64,000 bases of DNA, from positions 1,453,031 through 1,517,030 of the forward strand of contig CM032805.1 of NCBI GenBank assembly GCA_019155185.1, written 5' to 3'. The notes under the pieces were generated by a model that searched no databases, was not told where the DNA came from, and saw only the letters and a list, made by a program, of their open reading frames with translations. Position 1 is the first letter of the stretch. Each line of letters begins with the position of its first letter. This document shows, piece by piece, positions 36,800-64,000 of the stretch. The translations under genes and the position numbers were made by a program. The DNA is from Beaufortia kweichowensis (lineage: Eukaryota > Chordata > Actinopteri > Cypriniformes > Gastromyzontidae).

Positions 36800-37330
36800 C
36801 ACCAGAATGCTCTTGACTCCCACAAGTTATCAGCAAAGCAGACAATTATTCATCAGCGGCAAATTGGCACATCAAAGTCAAATCAGAGAATTACGGAGAG
36901 GAACACCCAACGCCGGGGCTGAGAGATGTAAGGTGGCCTTTGATTGACCGCGTTGCCCTTCCGGAGTCTTCACCGACATTACGCCGTTCAAACCCCTACC
37001 GAGGCTCATTTGACTGCTGGACAAGTGTTATATTCAGATAATGGCCATTTAGACGGCAAATGGAATACGGTCAAATTTCCCCTCACAAAATCAGGACCTA
37101 CCTGTCCATCGTGGGATTGGTGTCACAGAATTGATAACTAGCTGACTGACTGCTGCTCCGTGATTAATAACAACATTTCAGATTTAATAGAAGAGAAAAC
37201 TGATTGTTTGCCCTCTGCTTCTACACACGGATAGTCCTCTCGGAAACCTCAAAGTCACACTTAACAAGGAATGATGCGCTAAACTGAAAACAAGTGGCTT
37301 TTTAAAGATGAGGGGGTCACACATTTTGCA

Positions 37331-38254
37331 GCATGGAAATTAAATCAATTTACAGAGAATATATGCAGTTGAAAGGCTTCATTATTCGAGCTCTAAACAA
37401 CAGACAGCCGGAACTACAACCGCGTGAATACGAGTCGGCCTTCTTTTCGCGTCGGCATTGCTCGACGTTCTTTCATCGTTGGCTGAATAGCACGTGTCCG
37501 ACATTAATAAAAGACATAGACGCGTGTATAGGAAGAAAGGCACTCTTATTCGAGAACTAGCCATTTCTAATTTTATCGTCTACAAGTGAGATACACCATA
37601 CACGCAGCTACCCAGCGGGGTGGTAAAAGAAGCGCTTAAAAACACTGAATTTTAGGGCAGGCCATCGATTTTATTCATATACCGCGAATCGAAAATATGT
37701 GGCCTTGCTTCTGCTTGCTGTTCAGCTGAATATGAGGTGAAAGATGTTTTTGGTGAATTAAAGTGTCTTAATTTCGCTGGTTTTGGGTTCCTCTAATTTC
37801 ACAATGGAAGCTGAATCCAATCAGCCACATCAATGGATAATGTGATAAGTTAAGTAAAGACAAGTATTCATTTGGCACATTTAGGTCATCTAGGTCTATA
37901 TAAAGTTTTTCATGGAATATAAAAAGACATTTAATATTCTCGGTGGTTGCTTTGGTCATTGCAGGTTTGGAAAAATGATGGAAAATGACTCACCACTCAT
38001 TAGATTATCAGCAACAGTTTCTTTTCCTCTTGAAAGCCAACATGTCAAGTGTTCATAATATGGATCCTTCAAAAGACTTATAGTGTGTGCATCTCATTGT
38101 ATACATATTCCACCATGGCAGACCCACGGCACAAAAAGAGCAATTTGTCCGCCATTTCAAACACAGCATGGCTTTTGCAATGGTTCTTTCCATCAGTTTA
38201 CTCTTTTTTAATGGATGGAGGTTTAAAGGTCAATTAGTATCTAATATAGCTAAT
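37331..38254. other. Intergenic, no gene seen
   Basis: The sequence is transitional: still complex to about 37700, then AT-rich. No exon was recognised. Open frames of 60-75 codons are unrelated to known families. Confidence 0.3.
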
Positions 38255-38262
38255 ATAGATAC

Positions 38263-38914
38263 CAGTAGCGGCTCCTGACCAAAAATTTTGGAGGGGCAGT
38301 TTCTGGGTCGTAAGCTACCCATGAATGCACAGGGAACTGGGTTATTTAACAAAACAAACATGAACAAATCGTTTTTTTATCGTTTTTGTTTATTTTTTTA
38401 TTATAGTTGTTTGTCAGGGCCAAGCTGTTTAATCGCTAATTTATCATTAATTGATCATTTATCAACAGAAACTCGACACTATTACACGCAGAATGATCTG
38501 TACTACTCGCCATCTTCACTGTCTGACGTGTTCGCTTAACTGACACAGACTCATATACACTTTGCTGACGCGGATTAATAATATTGACCGGAACTACGTT
38601 CAAGTGACGTAAAAGCAAGTGAGGCGGGTCTCAAATCTGCCCATATGGCTCTTAATTAGAGCGCGCTGCAGTTCCTTTTTTCACCACAAATTTACATTGG
38701 GAAAATGTGTGGCGCTGTTGAGCTCGGGAGACCAGAGAGACCCTCTGACCCGCTTATCAAACCTGAAGCAATGCGATGAAATTTGAACATATCCACCTCA
38801 CTTTATGACTTATAACAGTCTAAAATGTTTTCAGAATAAGGATGAACATTTTTGAGTTAACAGTTAATTAGGACTGGCTCTGCCCCACCTGCCCATACAG
38901 ACAAGCCGCGCCTC
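38263..38914. mobile_element. Non-autonomous hAT-type DNA transposon with 8-bp target duplication
   Basis: The 652-bp insert is flanked by an exact 8-bp direct repeat, atagatac, at 38255-38262 and 38915-38922. Its ends, CAGTAGCGGC and GCCGCGCCTC, are imperfect inverted repeats (7 of 10 pairing) of the CAG...CTG style seen in hAT elements, and hAT insertions make 8-bp duplications. Subterminal gaggggcag and ctgccccacctgcccat also pair in part. No transposase frame is present, so it needed an enzyme in trans. Confidence 0.82.
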
Positions 38915-40189
38915 ATAGATACCATTCATTCTATGTATTCATATTTTATAATTTCACGTTTTGTCACTACTGTCTGCATGTATTTATAGCGAGCTGATCT
39001 TTATTTTTGTTGACTGTAAATAGCTGTTTAAACAACACTTGTTAAACTAATAATTGGTTTGGTTAATAAATAGCATTTTAATAATAACTTAATAATCCTA
39101 GTTGTTTTATACAAGCAAACTCAAGAGCATGCCATATTGTTAATATAGTCCTGACTGAAGGGGTTGCAGGCGTTCTGCCTCACATTGTATCTAACAACAC
39201 CCAGCCATGACTATATTCACAATACAGTATGGCCTCTTGAACATTATTAGATAAATATGCCATATAGCCACAAGCCTGATTACTCCATTAGCCCTGGCAG
39301 TCTTAAATACGCATTCATCAGCACCAAATTTGTTTTATAATTGAAGCAATATTTCATAATAGCCATTATTATAATATATCATATCTACACTAAAACCAGT
39401 AAGTATTGTATTTGAAAACAGAATCCACAGGTTTCGAATGGTTTCCTCCTTTTGATTTTTGATGCAAACTACAACCCGTTGATGTTGGACATATATCATG
39501 TTCTTCACCCTAATCTGTCTTACTGATAAACTAACAGACTATCAATCAGTGCCAATTAAAATTTGGATTTAACAGAAGCTTTGCCATAGTGCCAGGCAAT
39601 GGATTCAAAAACACAACCTTAAGAGTAAACCAGATTTAAAATTTTCTTAGTAAAAGTATGGTGGAATTAAATTAGTAGCAAAGTTCAAGAGAAAAGTGAA
39701 ACAAGAAAAGATTAGCTGCTGGAAAAGCCTAAAGGCAATTTGTTTGTTTCTATAACTCATGCATTTACATTTACTTGCATTATTTTGTCTTTGTTTTCAT
39801 TGGCTGAAACATGAAATGTGAGATAAGTGAAGAAAACTTTACTGACCACCTTTATTTACAATTGGAGTACAAAAACAGGCACCTGGTGTTATACTAAAGT
39901 AAGTACATCGTGAGATGACACAACTGGTTTTCTTGTATACTAAATGACAAAAAAGTAAAGTAATAAATATTAACAACAGGAACGTAAACTACCTGTACTT
40001 AAAAAATATGTACACAGTGACTTCTGGGAATATCCTTGTACTGTTTACACTGTAGATTAGAAGTGGACTAAGCAAATTTAATTGTTAAAATAGTTATAAT
40101 TTTGTAATAATTTAATTGTTTTGTATACTACAGATTCATTGCACAAAATATTTTGGGGATATATATATATATACATGATTCAGTAGTTT

Positions 40190-40355
40190 ACAGTTAAAGG
40201 TCATATCAAACCTGTATGAACACAAGAAAGATATTTTAAACAGTGTTACATTTCACATATCTTCTTTTGTGTTCCACAGATGAAAAAGATGTATACAGGT
40301 TTTGAACCACATAAATAAATAGACAGAATTACTACTTGTGGTTGAACCATCCAAT
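40190..40355. repeat. Palindromic cyprinid MITE-like repeat, partial copy 3
   Basis: It holds catatcaaacctgtatgaac, acaagaaagatattttaaac and tatcttcttttgtgttccac in family order. Confidence 0.65.
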
Positions 40356-40674
40356 TAATGACTTATAAGATATTAAGATATTTACATTCTTTTCAATTAA
40401 AATGACATTTTTACAGTGCATTTGACACAAACTTTCAAAATGATACATCCTTGAAAACAAACTGAATTAAAGCATTACAAAACTACACAAAACAGTGAGA
40501 TTTATTGTGATGGATTACATTACATTTTCTTCATTTAAAAACACTTCAACAAATTCATAGCCATTGGAACTAGCCCAAGCATCTCGTGACGATCACTATG
40601 GCAACGATGGATGCATTTACTCTTCTTTATGTGAGAATTCTAAGAGTTAGCACAAAAATAAAATAGTAACGATA

Positions 40675-40795
40675 AACCTGTAGCTCACTTGGTAGGTCAC
40701 ATGTTTGATTTTTAGGAAACACACATACTGATAAAACATGTATAGATTAATTGTACTGTAAGTTGCTCTGCTTAATGCATAAATGTAAATAAACC
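40675..40795 (+). repeat. tRNA-derived SINE (V-SINE-like), copy 4
   Basis: The A-box-like tgtagctcacttggtaggtc is at about 40679-40698. A weak B-box follows, then the tail gtaagttgctctgcttaatg. Confidence 0.7.
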
Positions 40796-40849
40796 AAAAT
40801 AGAATTGTTACTCTTGTTAGCGAACTGTAATTTGAGCTGATTCCTACAT

Positions 40850-42370
40850 ACTGTATATGAAGCGAGTTTAACTTGCATGGCTAGCGCACAGGAGCGCTGC
40901 TGAGAAGCAGGTGTCTGAGGCTTTAAATTAGCATTTCCTATTCATGCTAATGGCTGAACCCCGTTCCCCCCGTGAGGAGAGTTGAGCGTGCTCTCTTCTC
41001 CGGAGCACAGTGCATGCTAATAAGAACACACTCCACAATCCCCGCTCTGTGTGTCTTGGCTAATCTTGTTTTATCACCTTTGTTAACATCTCCACGAACA
41101 ACAGATCTAATCCAGGCAGAGATTACCGTAATGTGACTTCTGCTTTCCCACACGGAGTCTGCGCCCTTCGTTCTATAAACATTTGTATTCCCCGCGGCCG
41201 CAAACACAAAGAGAGATGAAGTGAAACGCCGCGGATGGAAACGCAGGTTATGAACTGCGCCTGAATGCTTCGAGTGCAGAGGTTAAAAACGCGAGGGGTG
41301 ACCTCGGAGTGGAGAGTCGATGGTTGCGGGTGCCAAAGAGACAGGAGAAAAACTATTTCTGCTTTATCCGCGATGATTAATTCTGTTCATCTCAGGAGAT
41401 TGTCTTCAATCATGGAGCATAAGGTGCCGGTGTCTTGGCCCCGCGTTCAGGGAGCGGTGAATTACCTCCTGGCAGATTGCTAGCCAGCTGTAATACAACT
41501 CAGCTTTGGGTTAATTATCCAATGGGAAGTCAAAGCTCACAATCCGGGTTCCTTAACAGGGTCAAGAAGCCCAGAAGGGCAGGGTCACCCTCAGATGAGA
41601 GCGGGTAACAGGGGTCACGCGACTCATCCCAGAGCAAAGAATTCATAAGACCCTCAAAACATTCACAAAAAATTGATATTTAGACTTTCAACCTGTACGT
41701 AGATACGGCAAGGGACAATAAGTGACGTGATAAACAAAAACCTGGAACCATTCTCAACATTCGTCAAAAAACAACAACAGATCTGACTGTGTGCTAGATG
41801 TTGAGTTCCGGCTAATTGAAGGAAAACAAATATGACTAGAACATTAATGCCCTGGTTATAATAGCTCAATCACATCATATGTAAAATTTCACCTTAAATG
41901 GTTGGTAACTGATGGAGAAGCCCCGACTATAGGTAATGGCCGGTAATCATCCTAACTCGGAGCGCACCCTTATTTATTTATTTCCCTGCCCCGACGTGTA
42001 GGGTTAAGGTATCACGTTGTTGTCGTTCCATTTAGCGGATCACAGAAATTGATTTGCTGCCCAAGGAACGGCCCCGTCCCCATTCGCCCGGGCAGCCGGG
42101 TGGCATTCCGCTCACATAATCAAGGATGAACGATGTCTGTCTACCCAATCTCGCCCTCGGTCCCAACGGGAGAGAGGACTAGTAGCGGGAAAATCTGCAT
42201 GAATACTAATTCAGCCTCTCGGCTTTAACAGCTTTCGCAAACCCATCTCGAAGGAATTCGCTGAACATGATGTCTTACCATATTAATTACTCCATGGGCA
42301 TGAAGCAGAAAAAAGAGATCACAGGAAACCTATAAGGAGGGACTTGCTGCTCCAACTTAAATGTGGTTAA
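40850..42370. promoter_or_regulatory. Second large candidate enhancer belt
   Basis: About 1.5 kb of complex, CpG-containing, repeat-free DNA with many homeodomain-type cores (ctaatggctgaacc, gctaataagaac, gcgatgattaattctg, ggttaattatccaatggg, catattaattactcc) and gataacg-like words. No exon signal. Likely part of the same regulatory block as 34960-37330. Confidence 0.42.
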
Positions 42371-42574
42371 TTATAATTTGATTTTGTGCATTAGATGCAA
42401 GAGCCCAGCGGTCTACAGAGATGCAATACTGTACGTTCTCATCTACATAGTATGGAACTAAGCTTGTGTTACAATTTTGCATTACAGATGAGGAACAAAA
42501 AGAGCTGATACATAAGACAGAGGTAACTCAAAATTGCTCAGCAGCGTATATTGAATATTCGGTTTAATTCATCA

Positions 42575-42665
42575 TAAATTTCATTTCATTTACTCGCCCT
42601 CACGTCATCGCAGATTTCTTCAGCAGAACATAAATAAATGTTCATTTTACCTTCTTACATAGAGA
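42575..42665. repeat. Palindromic cyprinid MITE-like repeat, partial copy 4
   Basis: A short piece with catttactcgccctcacgtc and ttcttcagcagaaca. Confidence 0.5.
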
Positions 42666-43049
42666 ACATGTGGTGGGTAAATACATCCATTCATCATTAC
42701 AGTAATCCAAATGACTCCAGTGGGTTAATACTAGCATTACATTTGTGAAGATTTTGAGATTATACAGTGAACAAACTAATTTCTCCATAAAGTTCAAACA
42801 TGGTGCGCTAGCGTCGTTAAAGGGCAGCTGAACTAACTTTATGTTTCTACATTTTGAAATGTTTAAGACTAATTTATTGAATAACTTTTTTTAAGAAAAA
42901 TTGCTGCATCCCTGTTATATATTTCTGCCCTTATAACATTCATATTCAATATTTGTCTTGTTTTTGGTCGCCAACTTGTTGCTCATCAGTGCTTGTGGAC
43001 CTTTTAGTATCCTAAAGATTATCCAGTGTACTCACTACAGCACATTGTT

Positions 43050-43220
43050 CAAAATAAAGGTGCTAAAAAGAGTTCTTCACAGAGATGCCATAGAAGAACC
43101 ACTTTTGATTTCCTGAAGAACCTTTTGTATCTAACGTTGTTATAGTCTGTAGAAACATACAGCTCAATAAACATGCAGTTTAAAAGCACCAAAAAAGTGC
43201 TATTAGAACAAACAAAGCAC
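43050..43220. repeat. Dispersed 'gaacc/ggttc' repeat
   Basis: It reads aaaataaaggtgctaaaaag ... catagaagaaccacttttg ... ctgaagaaccttttgtat, the common fish repeat also suspected at 7615-7850. Confidence 0.55.
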
Positions 43221-44189
43221 ATTACATGTAGTCTTTATAATCTGTCGAAAAGCTCAGATATTACCCAAAGCCCACATTTCCCCTCGATACAATTTGCATA
43301 TTATAAAATGGCTTTTGCTCGGATACCTACAAAATCTTACATAAACTGAACTATATGTTTGAAAGTAAGAGAAGGCTTAATTATTTATATTCGCAGGCTT
43401 GAATGATGAAAAGCTCAGCCTTTGTGTCTTGCTGAACATCCTCAGAAACGCTGCGAGAGAAACCACAGGCGAGTAAATGAATATTTCATTAAGGTCTATT
43501 GAAACAGAAGATCAAATGACCTTGTTTTAAATCATTATTCCCCGATAAAAATAAAAGTGGATGGGGGAGAGTGGAAGGGACACACTTGAAACTTCAACTT
43601 GTCGAATAAACGTGAATAAATTACACAAACATGCGATATGCAAATAGCAGAATGCTGGCAGATCATTGTTAATGAGAGTGTTTAACTTGCCTGCTTGCTT
43701 TCATCTGGGTCTTCCTGTCTTTCATTGGCAGAGATTGTTCCGAAAACAAAGACGGACATGACTGGCTGCGTATTGTTTGTTGGCAGAACAAAAGTTTTGC
43801 TTACGTGAACGCTTTAGTAAAGCGGAACCGACAAAAGAAATTTACAGTAGATTGTGGTAAGCGTGCCACATCATCAAGATCTAGATATGTTTAAGTTACG
43901 TAAAATGGTAACGCACGTTTTGCAGGAGCAAGTAATAGTTGTACTATATAGACCTTTCAAGAAAGTACGTTTTGTCATATTGGATGCCAGATTGGTTGCC
44001 CAAAATCCTCATTTTTGCATTAGCGGGTCAAACCAGTAAAAAGTGGCTTTGGTGTCCTCATCAGAATAACTCAGAAATCATAACCATAAAACAAAATAAT
44101 GAAATTCTGAGGTTTTATTTTAAATTAGTAAAACATTTAATACAACAGTAGTACAACAGTAAGACTCTTCAAATGTGTTTTTTCTCATT

Positions 44190-44900
44190 AATACCACTTT
44201 TTGTAATTGGATGTATGTGATTTTGATGTCTCAGATGCTTCTCCACTTATTGTCCTCAAATATTTCTTTGATAAAACAAGCACTTTTCATCATTTACATT
44301 CCATTCTTTTTCCACAATCCTATGAAACATTTCTGCACGTGTGCCTGAAATTTCTGTCCACCCTGTCATTTTTGGGTAAATGCCCTTTTAAGAAACTGAA
44401 TGTTGTACTCATCATGTACTTGTACATTTTGTTTTTCTTTAATGGAGACAAATGCTGCGAGAACAGTAAGCATCTACACTTTTATTTCATAATTGTAATC
44501 ATATTTTGTTTGTTGTTGAATGTAAAGCTTAACGTGTCCACCCTGTCACAGTGAAACATTTATTAATCTAAAACGGTTTAAGAAATGTAAAATATATATT
44601 TTAAACAGTACACAGTCTGCTTTAACTTTGCTAACTAAAGGTACATCATGTGTTCACTAAATGCTAACTTTAGCCAAAAATGTCCACTCCGTCATCAAAC
44701 CTGTATTGACTACATGGTACGTGACAGGGAGGACATGTGTGCAGTCTTTGCCACAGTTAAATGTTTTCAAATAGCAACACTTATTACACAAATATTAGAT
44801 GCTACAAAAAGTAGTGGTGGGCAATATGGACTTTTTAGGCCTTGTGTTATCCTGTTGTCCACCCTGTCATCTTGCTCTTTTATGAAAACAGATTATTTCA
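44190..44900. repeat. Unclassified repeat with four copies of a 14-bp motif
   Basis: TGTCCACCCTGTCA occurs at 44355-44368, 44535-44548 and 44856-44869, with a two-mismatch copy at 44681-44694, all in one orientation and 146-180 bases apart. The rest is AT-rich without obvious unit homology. Probably part of a mobile repeat family. Confidence 0.5.
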
Positions 44901-45289
44901 AAAGGTTACCAAAGCCTTTTGTGTGAATAATTTAATAAAAAAATTAATTTGAGGACCAATTTGTAATATTTTAAAGTTTGAACAGTTCTCTTTACAGTAT
45001 TATTCTATTGTATTTTAGTATTCTAGTATTTTTATATGGAAACAACAAAAAATTGCGTAAATTTAATTATTATCAAAAGACTTTTCGACTAAACTTTAAA
45101 CATATACATTTTATGATCCCTATGCAATGAAAATATATTTACTCTACTACGAATTTGAATTACCGTTGAGAATGACCGTTTCATAGGACAATATGCTAAA
45201 ATAGTGACAGTTTCATTAGAATTTCACACCGTTACAATATGTCTACTTGGAAATATGTTTGTGGATGTAATGCTTTTCAGCATCTGATC

Positions 45290-46340
45290 TCACATCATGT
45301 TGAAGTCATTTTTTGCATCTGCCAATAAGACCACAAACATTGTGGACGTCCGCTTTGTGTTCACGGAACGGGCCGGCACAGTGACTCTCTCGCATGGCTT
45401 TCTCCATCACACAAGTATCTGTTGACATGATCCTTAACACAGATATTATATGAGGGGAGCTTTTTAGCAATCTCCAAATTATGCAGGCACGTTTCAGCGC
45501 GTGCGGGTCAAGGCTGTCCGCGGCCATTATGGCTAATGAGCGTGGAGTCCTACTTTAGCGGGATCGGCTCTGTGAAGTTACCTAAAAGCCAACTAATGGA
45601 ATCCTACTGATGGCTAGAATGCAGCGGATCGGGAATCATTACAGGATAACATGCCTTTGTGCTTGTTAAATACACAGCGGCGACGATAAAAACCAAATGA
45701 ACTCGGAGTCGCAGGCAAATCGAGAAACCCCGGCTGCGTACATGTCACAGGTGATGTAGATTATTGATGGCTGGGAAAACGGTTGTGAATATCAGCGAAT
45801 GGCAATTTTACTGTGTAATGTTATTTTCGGTTCCATTAGAAAAGGGCTGCAGTCGCTATCACGGAAAAATAACCGTTATTACTGTAATGATATTGATGTG
45901 CCTTTTTCCTAATTATACATAATTTCAACTACATGTCTTCAAATAAAACGGTAAAAACGATAATGGATGGGCCTATTAAAAAAAACCTTACAAACGTTTG
46001 GACGGCGATGTTTATCGCAACAATTCGTAATATATAAATATTTATTAAAATCTCCCAAGACGCAACGACAAGACCCGGTAATAAAGAACAAAGTAGACTC
46101 CAAATATGTAAAAAAGACAAACAGACAGAGAGTGTCGCATTCAGCTGACGAAACCGTTTTTCATGCCACAGAGAGCATTTGTTTCTATATTGAGATGAGC
46201 ACGACGCATTTTGTCCTCCTAAATGGGCCGCGGGTACTCGAGCGAGTTCAAAGGTGTTCCGGCACCACGCGGAGTGGCCATTGTGCACTGGCTTTTCATA
46301 GGAGTTGACTCAGAGCATTCCACTCCAACTCACCGCCAGC
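45290..46340. promoter_or_regulatory. Candidate conserved non-coding block 3' of kiz
   Basis: Mostly complex, repeat-free DNA with homeodomain cores (ggctaatgagcgtgg, ccaactaatggaatcc) and forkhead/SOX-type words, at 45290-45860 and 46180-46340. Part of it (46000-46655) would be the kiz 3' UTR if the poly(A) signal at 46041-46046 is used. Confidence 0.33.
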
Positions 46341-46655
46341 TACCTGCGGCATCTGAAACACATAATATTCAGCACAGTGCAAAGGAATCACTTTAAAAAC
46401 CAAGTTTAATCTATTTCAACCAGGTCCAAGTGTTGTTCAGCTAAAGAGATTCAAGCAGGGTTAACACCAACATGTTTTGAAAACCCTTCACAGTCTTTGG
46501 CCACAATAAAGAGGCTCGCTCTTGTTTGTTTTCGTGGAATGTCGCGCTCGCTCCTTGCTGGAGATTTTTGTTTGTTTTTCAATCGTACCAAGCAGTCTCT
46601 TTTGAACGTATTAACTGCTCATTGAATAAAAACACGGACGCTTGACCGAAAAACA
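46041..46655 (-). other. kiz: kiz 3' UTR (inferred)
   Basis: The first AATAAA on the minus strand after the kiz stop that I noticed is at 46041-46046 (TTTATT on plus), about 610 bases downstream. Confidence 0.35.
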
Positions 46656-63493
<16,838 letters not shown>

Positions 63494-64000
63494 CTGTGCA
63501 CATTAAACATGTTATGGTAGATGTTGGTGGAGGAGGATAGTAGTTGATGGTAATTTCATCATAGAGCTTACATTAAACATTTATTCATCATATCGCATGT
63601 ATGACTGTGAAAGGCAAAAAGAATTTATTTACACTTCTCTTTTTATACAATAAAAGCAAATGGGGTCAATTGCTGTTTATGAATCACGGAAATATTCCAC
63701 AAGGTTTGTGTGTTAGTCTCCATATCAGACATATTTTTATGAAAAACATATAGAAATTTAAAATGTTTTTTTTTTTATATTTGAATAGGTCCACGGTAAT
63801 CAACCAACCAAACCCAATACCACCATATTTACCCACCACACTAAAATGCAAATGAGATTTGAGAGCAACAATGAACGAGAAGATTTTGAACGCACCATGA
63901 AAAAAGGGCCAATTAAATTTATGAATCTTTTTTAATTGCATAGTGCGCATATTTTGTATAACACCTTCTTTTGTGAAAGAGAAAGTCATGAGAGTAAATT
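63494..64000 (-). other. kiz: kiz intron upstream of exon a
   Basis: AT-rich intron sequence. No further exon with the expected KIZ N-terminal coiled-coil sequence is seen, so those exons lie beyond the window. Confidence 0.5.

Larger units (their letters stand above)
34960..37330. promoter_or_regulatory. Large candidate enhancer belt between nkx2.4 and kiz
   Basis: For about 2.4 kb the sequence loses simple repeats and mobile elements and becomes uniformly complex. It is crowded with homeodomain cores (ttaattagcc near 35964, taatcaggtctaatcc near 36020-36037, caccactaattggtaag near 36701-36717). It also has a perfect GLI motif, NK2 motifs, an octamer and SOX-type sites. No frame shows splice-consistent coding. 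It matches what ultraconserved developmental enhancers look like in fish. Function and conservation are inferred. Confidence 0.5.

Noticed and set aside
44207..44554. 115-codon Leu/Phe-rich open frame
   Set aside because: It lies in the repeat with the TGTCCACCCTGTCA motif; the hydrophobic content follows from T-rich DNA.
28216..46040. Possible xrn2 or other coding gene between nkx2.4 and kiz
   Set aside because: Frames longer than 60 codons were inspected and none showed a recognisable domain or paired splice sites.

Overview
This is vertebrate nuclear DNA, most likely from a cyprinid (carp/zebrafish-like) fish. It is AT-rich, has long intergenic spaces, small phase-matched exons with GT/AG junctions, long (TA)n, (GA)n and (TATC)n tracts, and many dispersed repeats of types common in cyprinids. 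Species is inferred, not proven.

Three protein-coding genes are supported. (1) nkx2.2a, plus strand, coding 708-1994 in two exons, complete, 269 aa. (2) nkx2.4 (probably nkx2.4b), plus strand, coding 26318-27606 in two exons, complete, 342 aa. (3) kiz (kizuna centrosomal protein), minus strand, coding 63493 down to 46656; its C-terminal half lies here and the N-terminal exons lie beyond base 64000. Order and orientation match the human 20p11 block KIZ > XRN2 > < NKX2-4 < NKX2-2, read in reverse, except that no xrn2 exons are seen between nkx2.4 and kiz.

Layout: 1-2.4 kb nkx2.2a; 2.4-25.6 kb intergenic DNA, largely repeats (Tc1 fossil near 10.5 kb, 30-bp minisatellite at 12.4-13.3 kb, microsatellites, palindromic elements) with a few complex conserved-looking blocks; 25.6-28.2 kb nkx2.4; 28.2-46.6 kb a second gene-free interval. 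That interval is unusually rich in dense, high-complexity sequence (30.4-30.8, 32.2-33.5, 35.0-37.3, 40.9-42.4, 45.3-46.3 kb) carrying homeodomain, NK2, SOX, POU and one perfect GLI motif. From 46.6 kb onward are kiz exons, in whose introns similar blocks continue.

Nkx2.2 and Nkx2.4 are homeodomain transcription factors of ventral neural tube, hypothalamus and endodermal derivatives, both known to depend on Hedgehog signalling. Kiz stabilises the mitotic centrosome and has no obvious functional tie to them. The simplest reading is a genomic regulatory block in which enhancers for the two Nkx genes occupy intergenic DNA and the introns of the bystander kiz. The enhancer calls are inference from sequence texture and motifs; no alignment was available.
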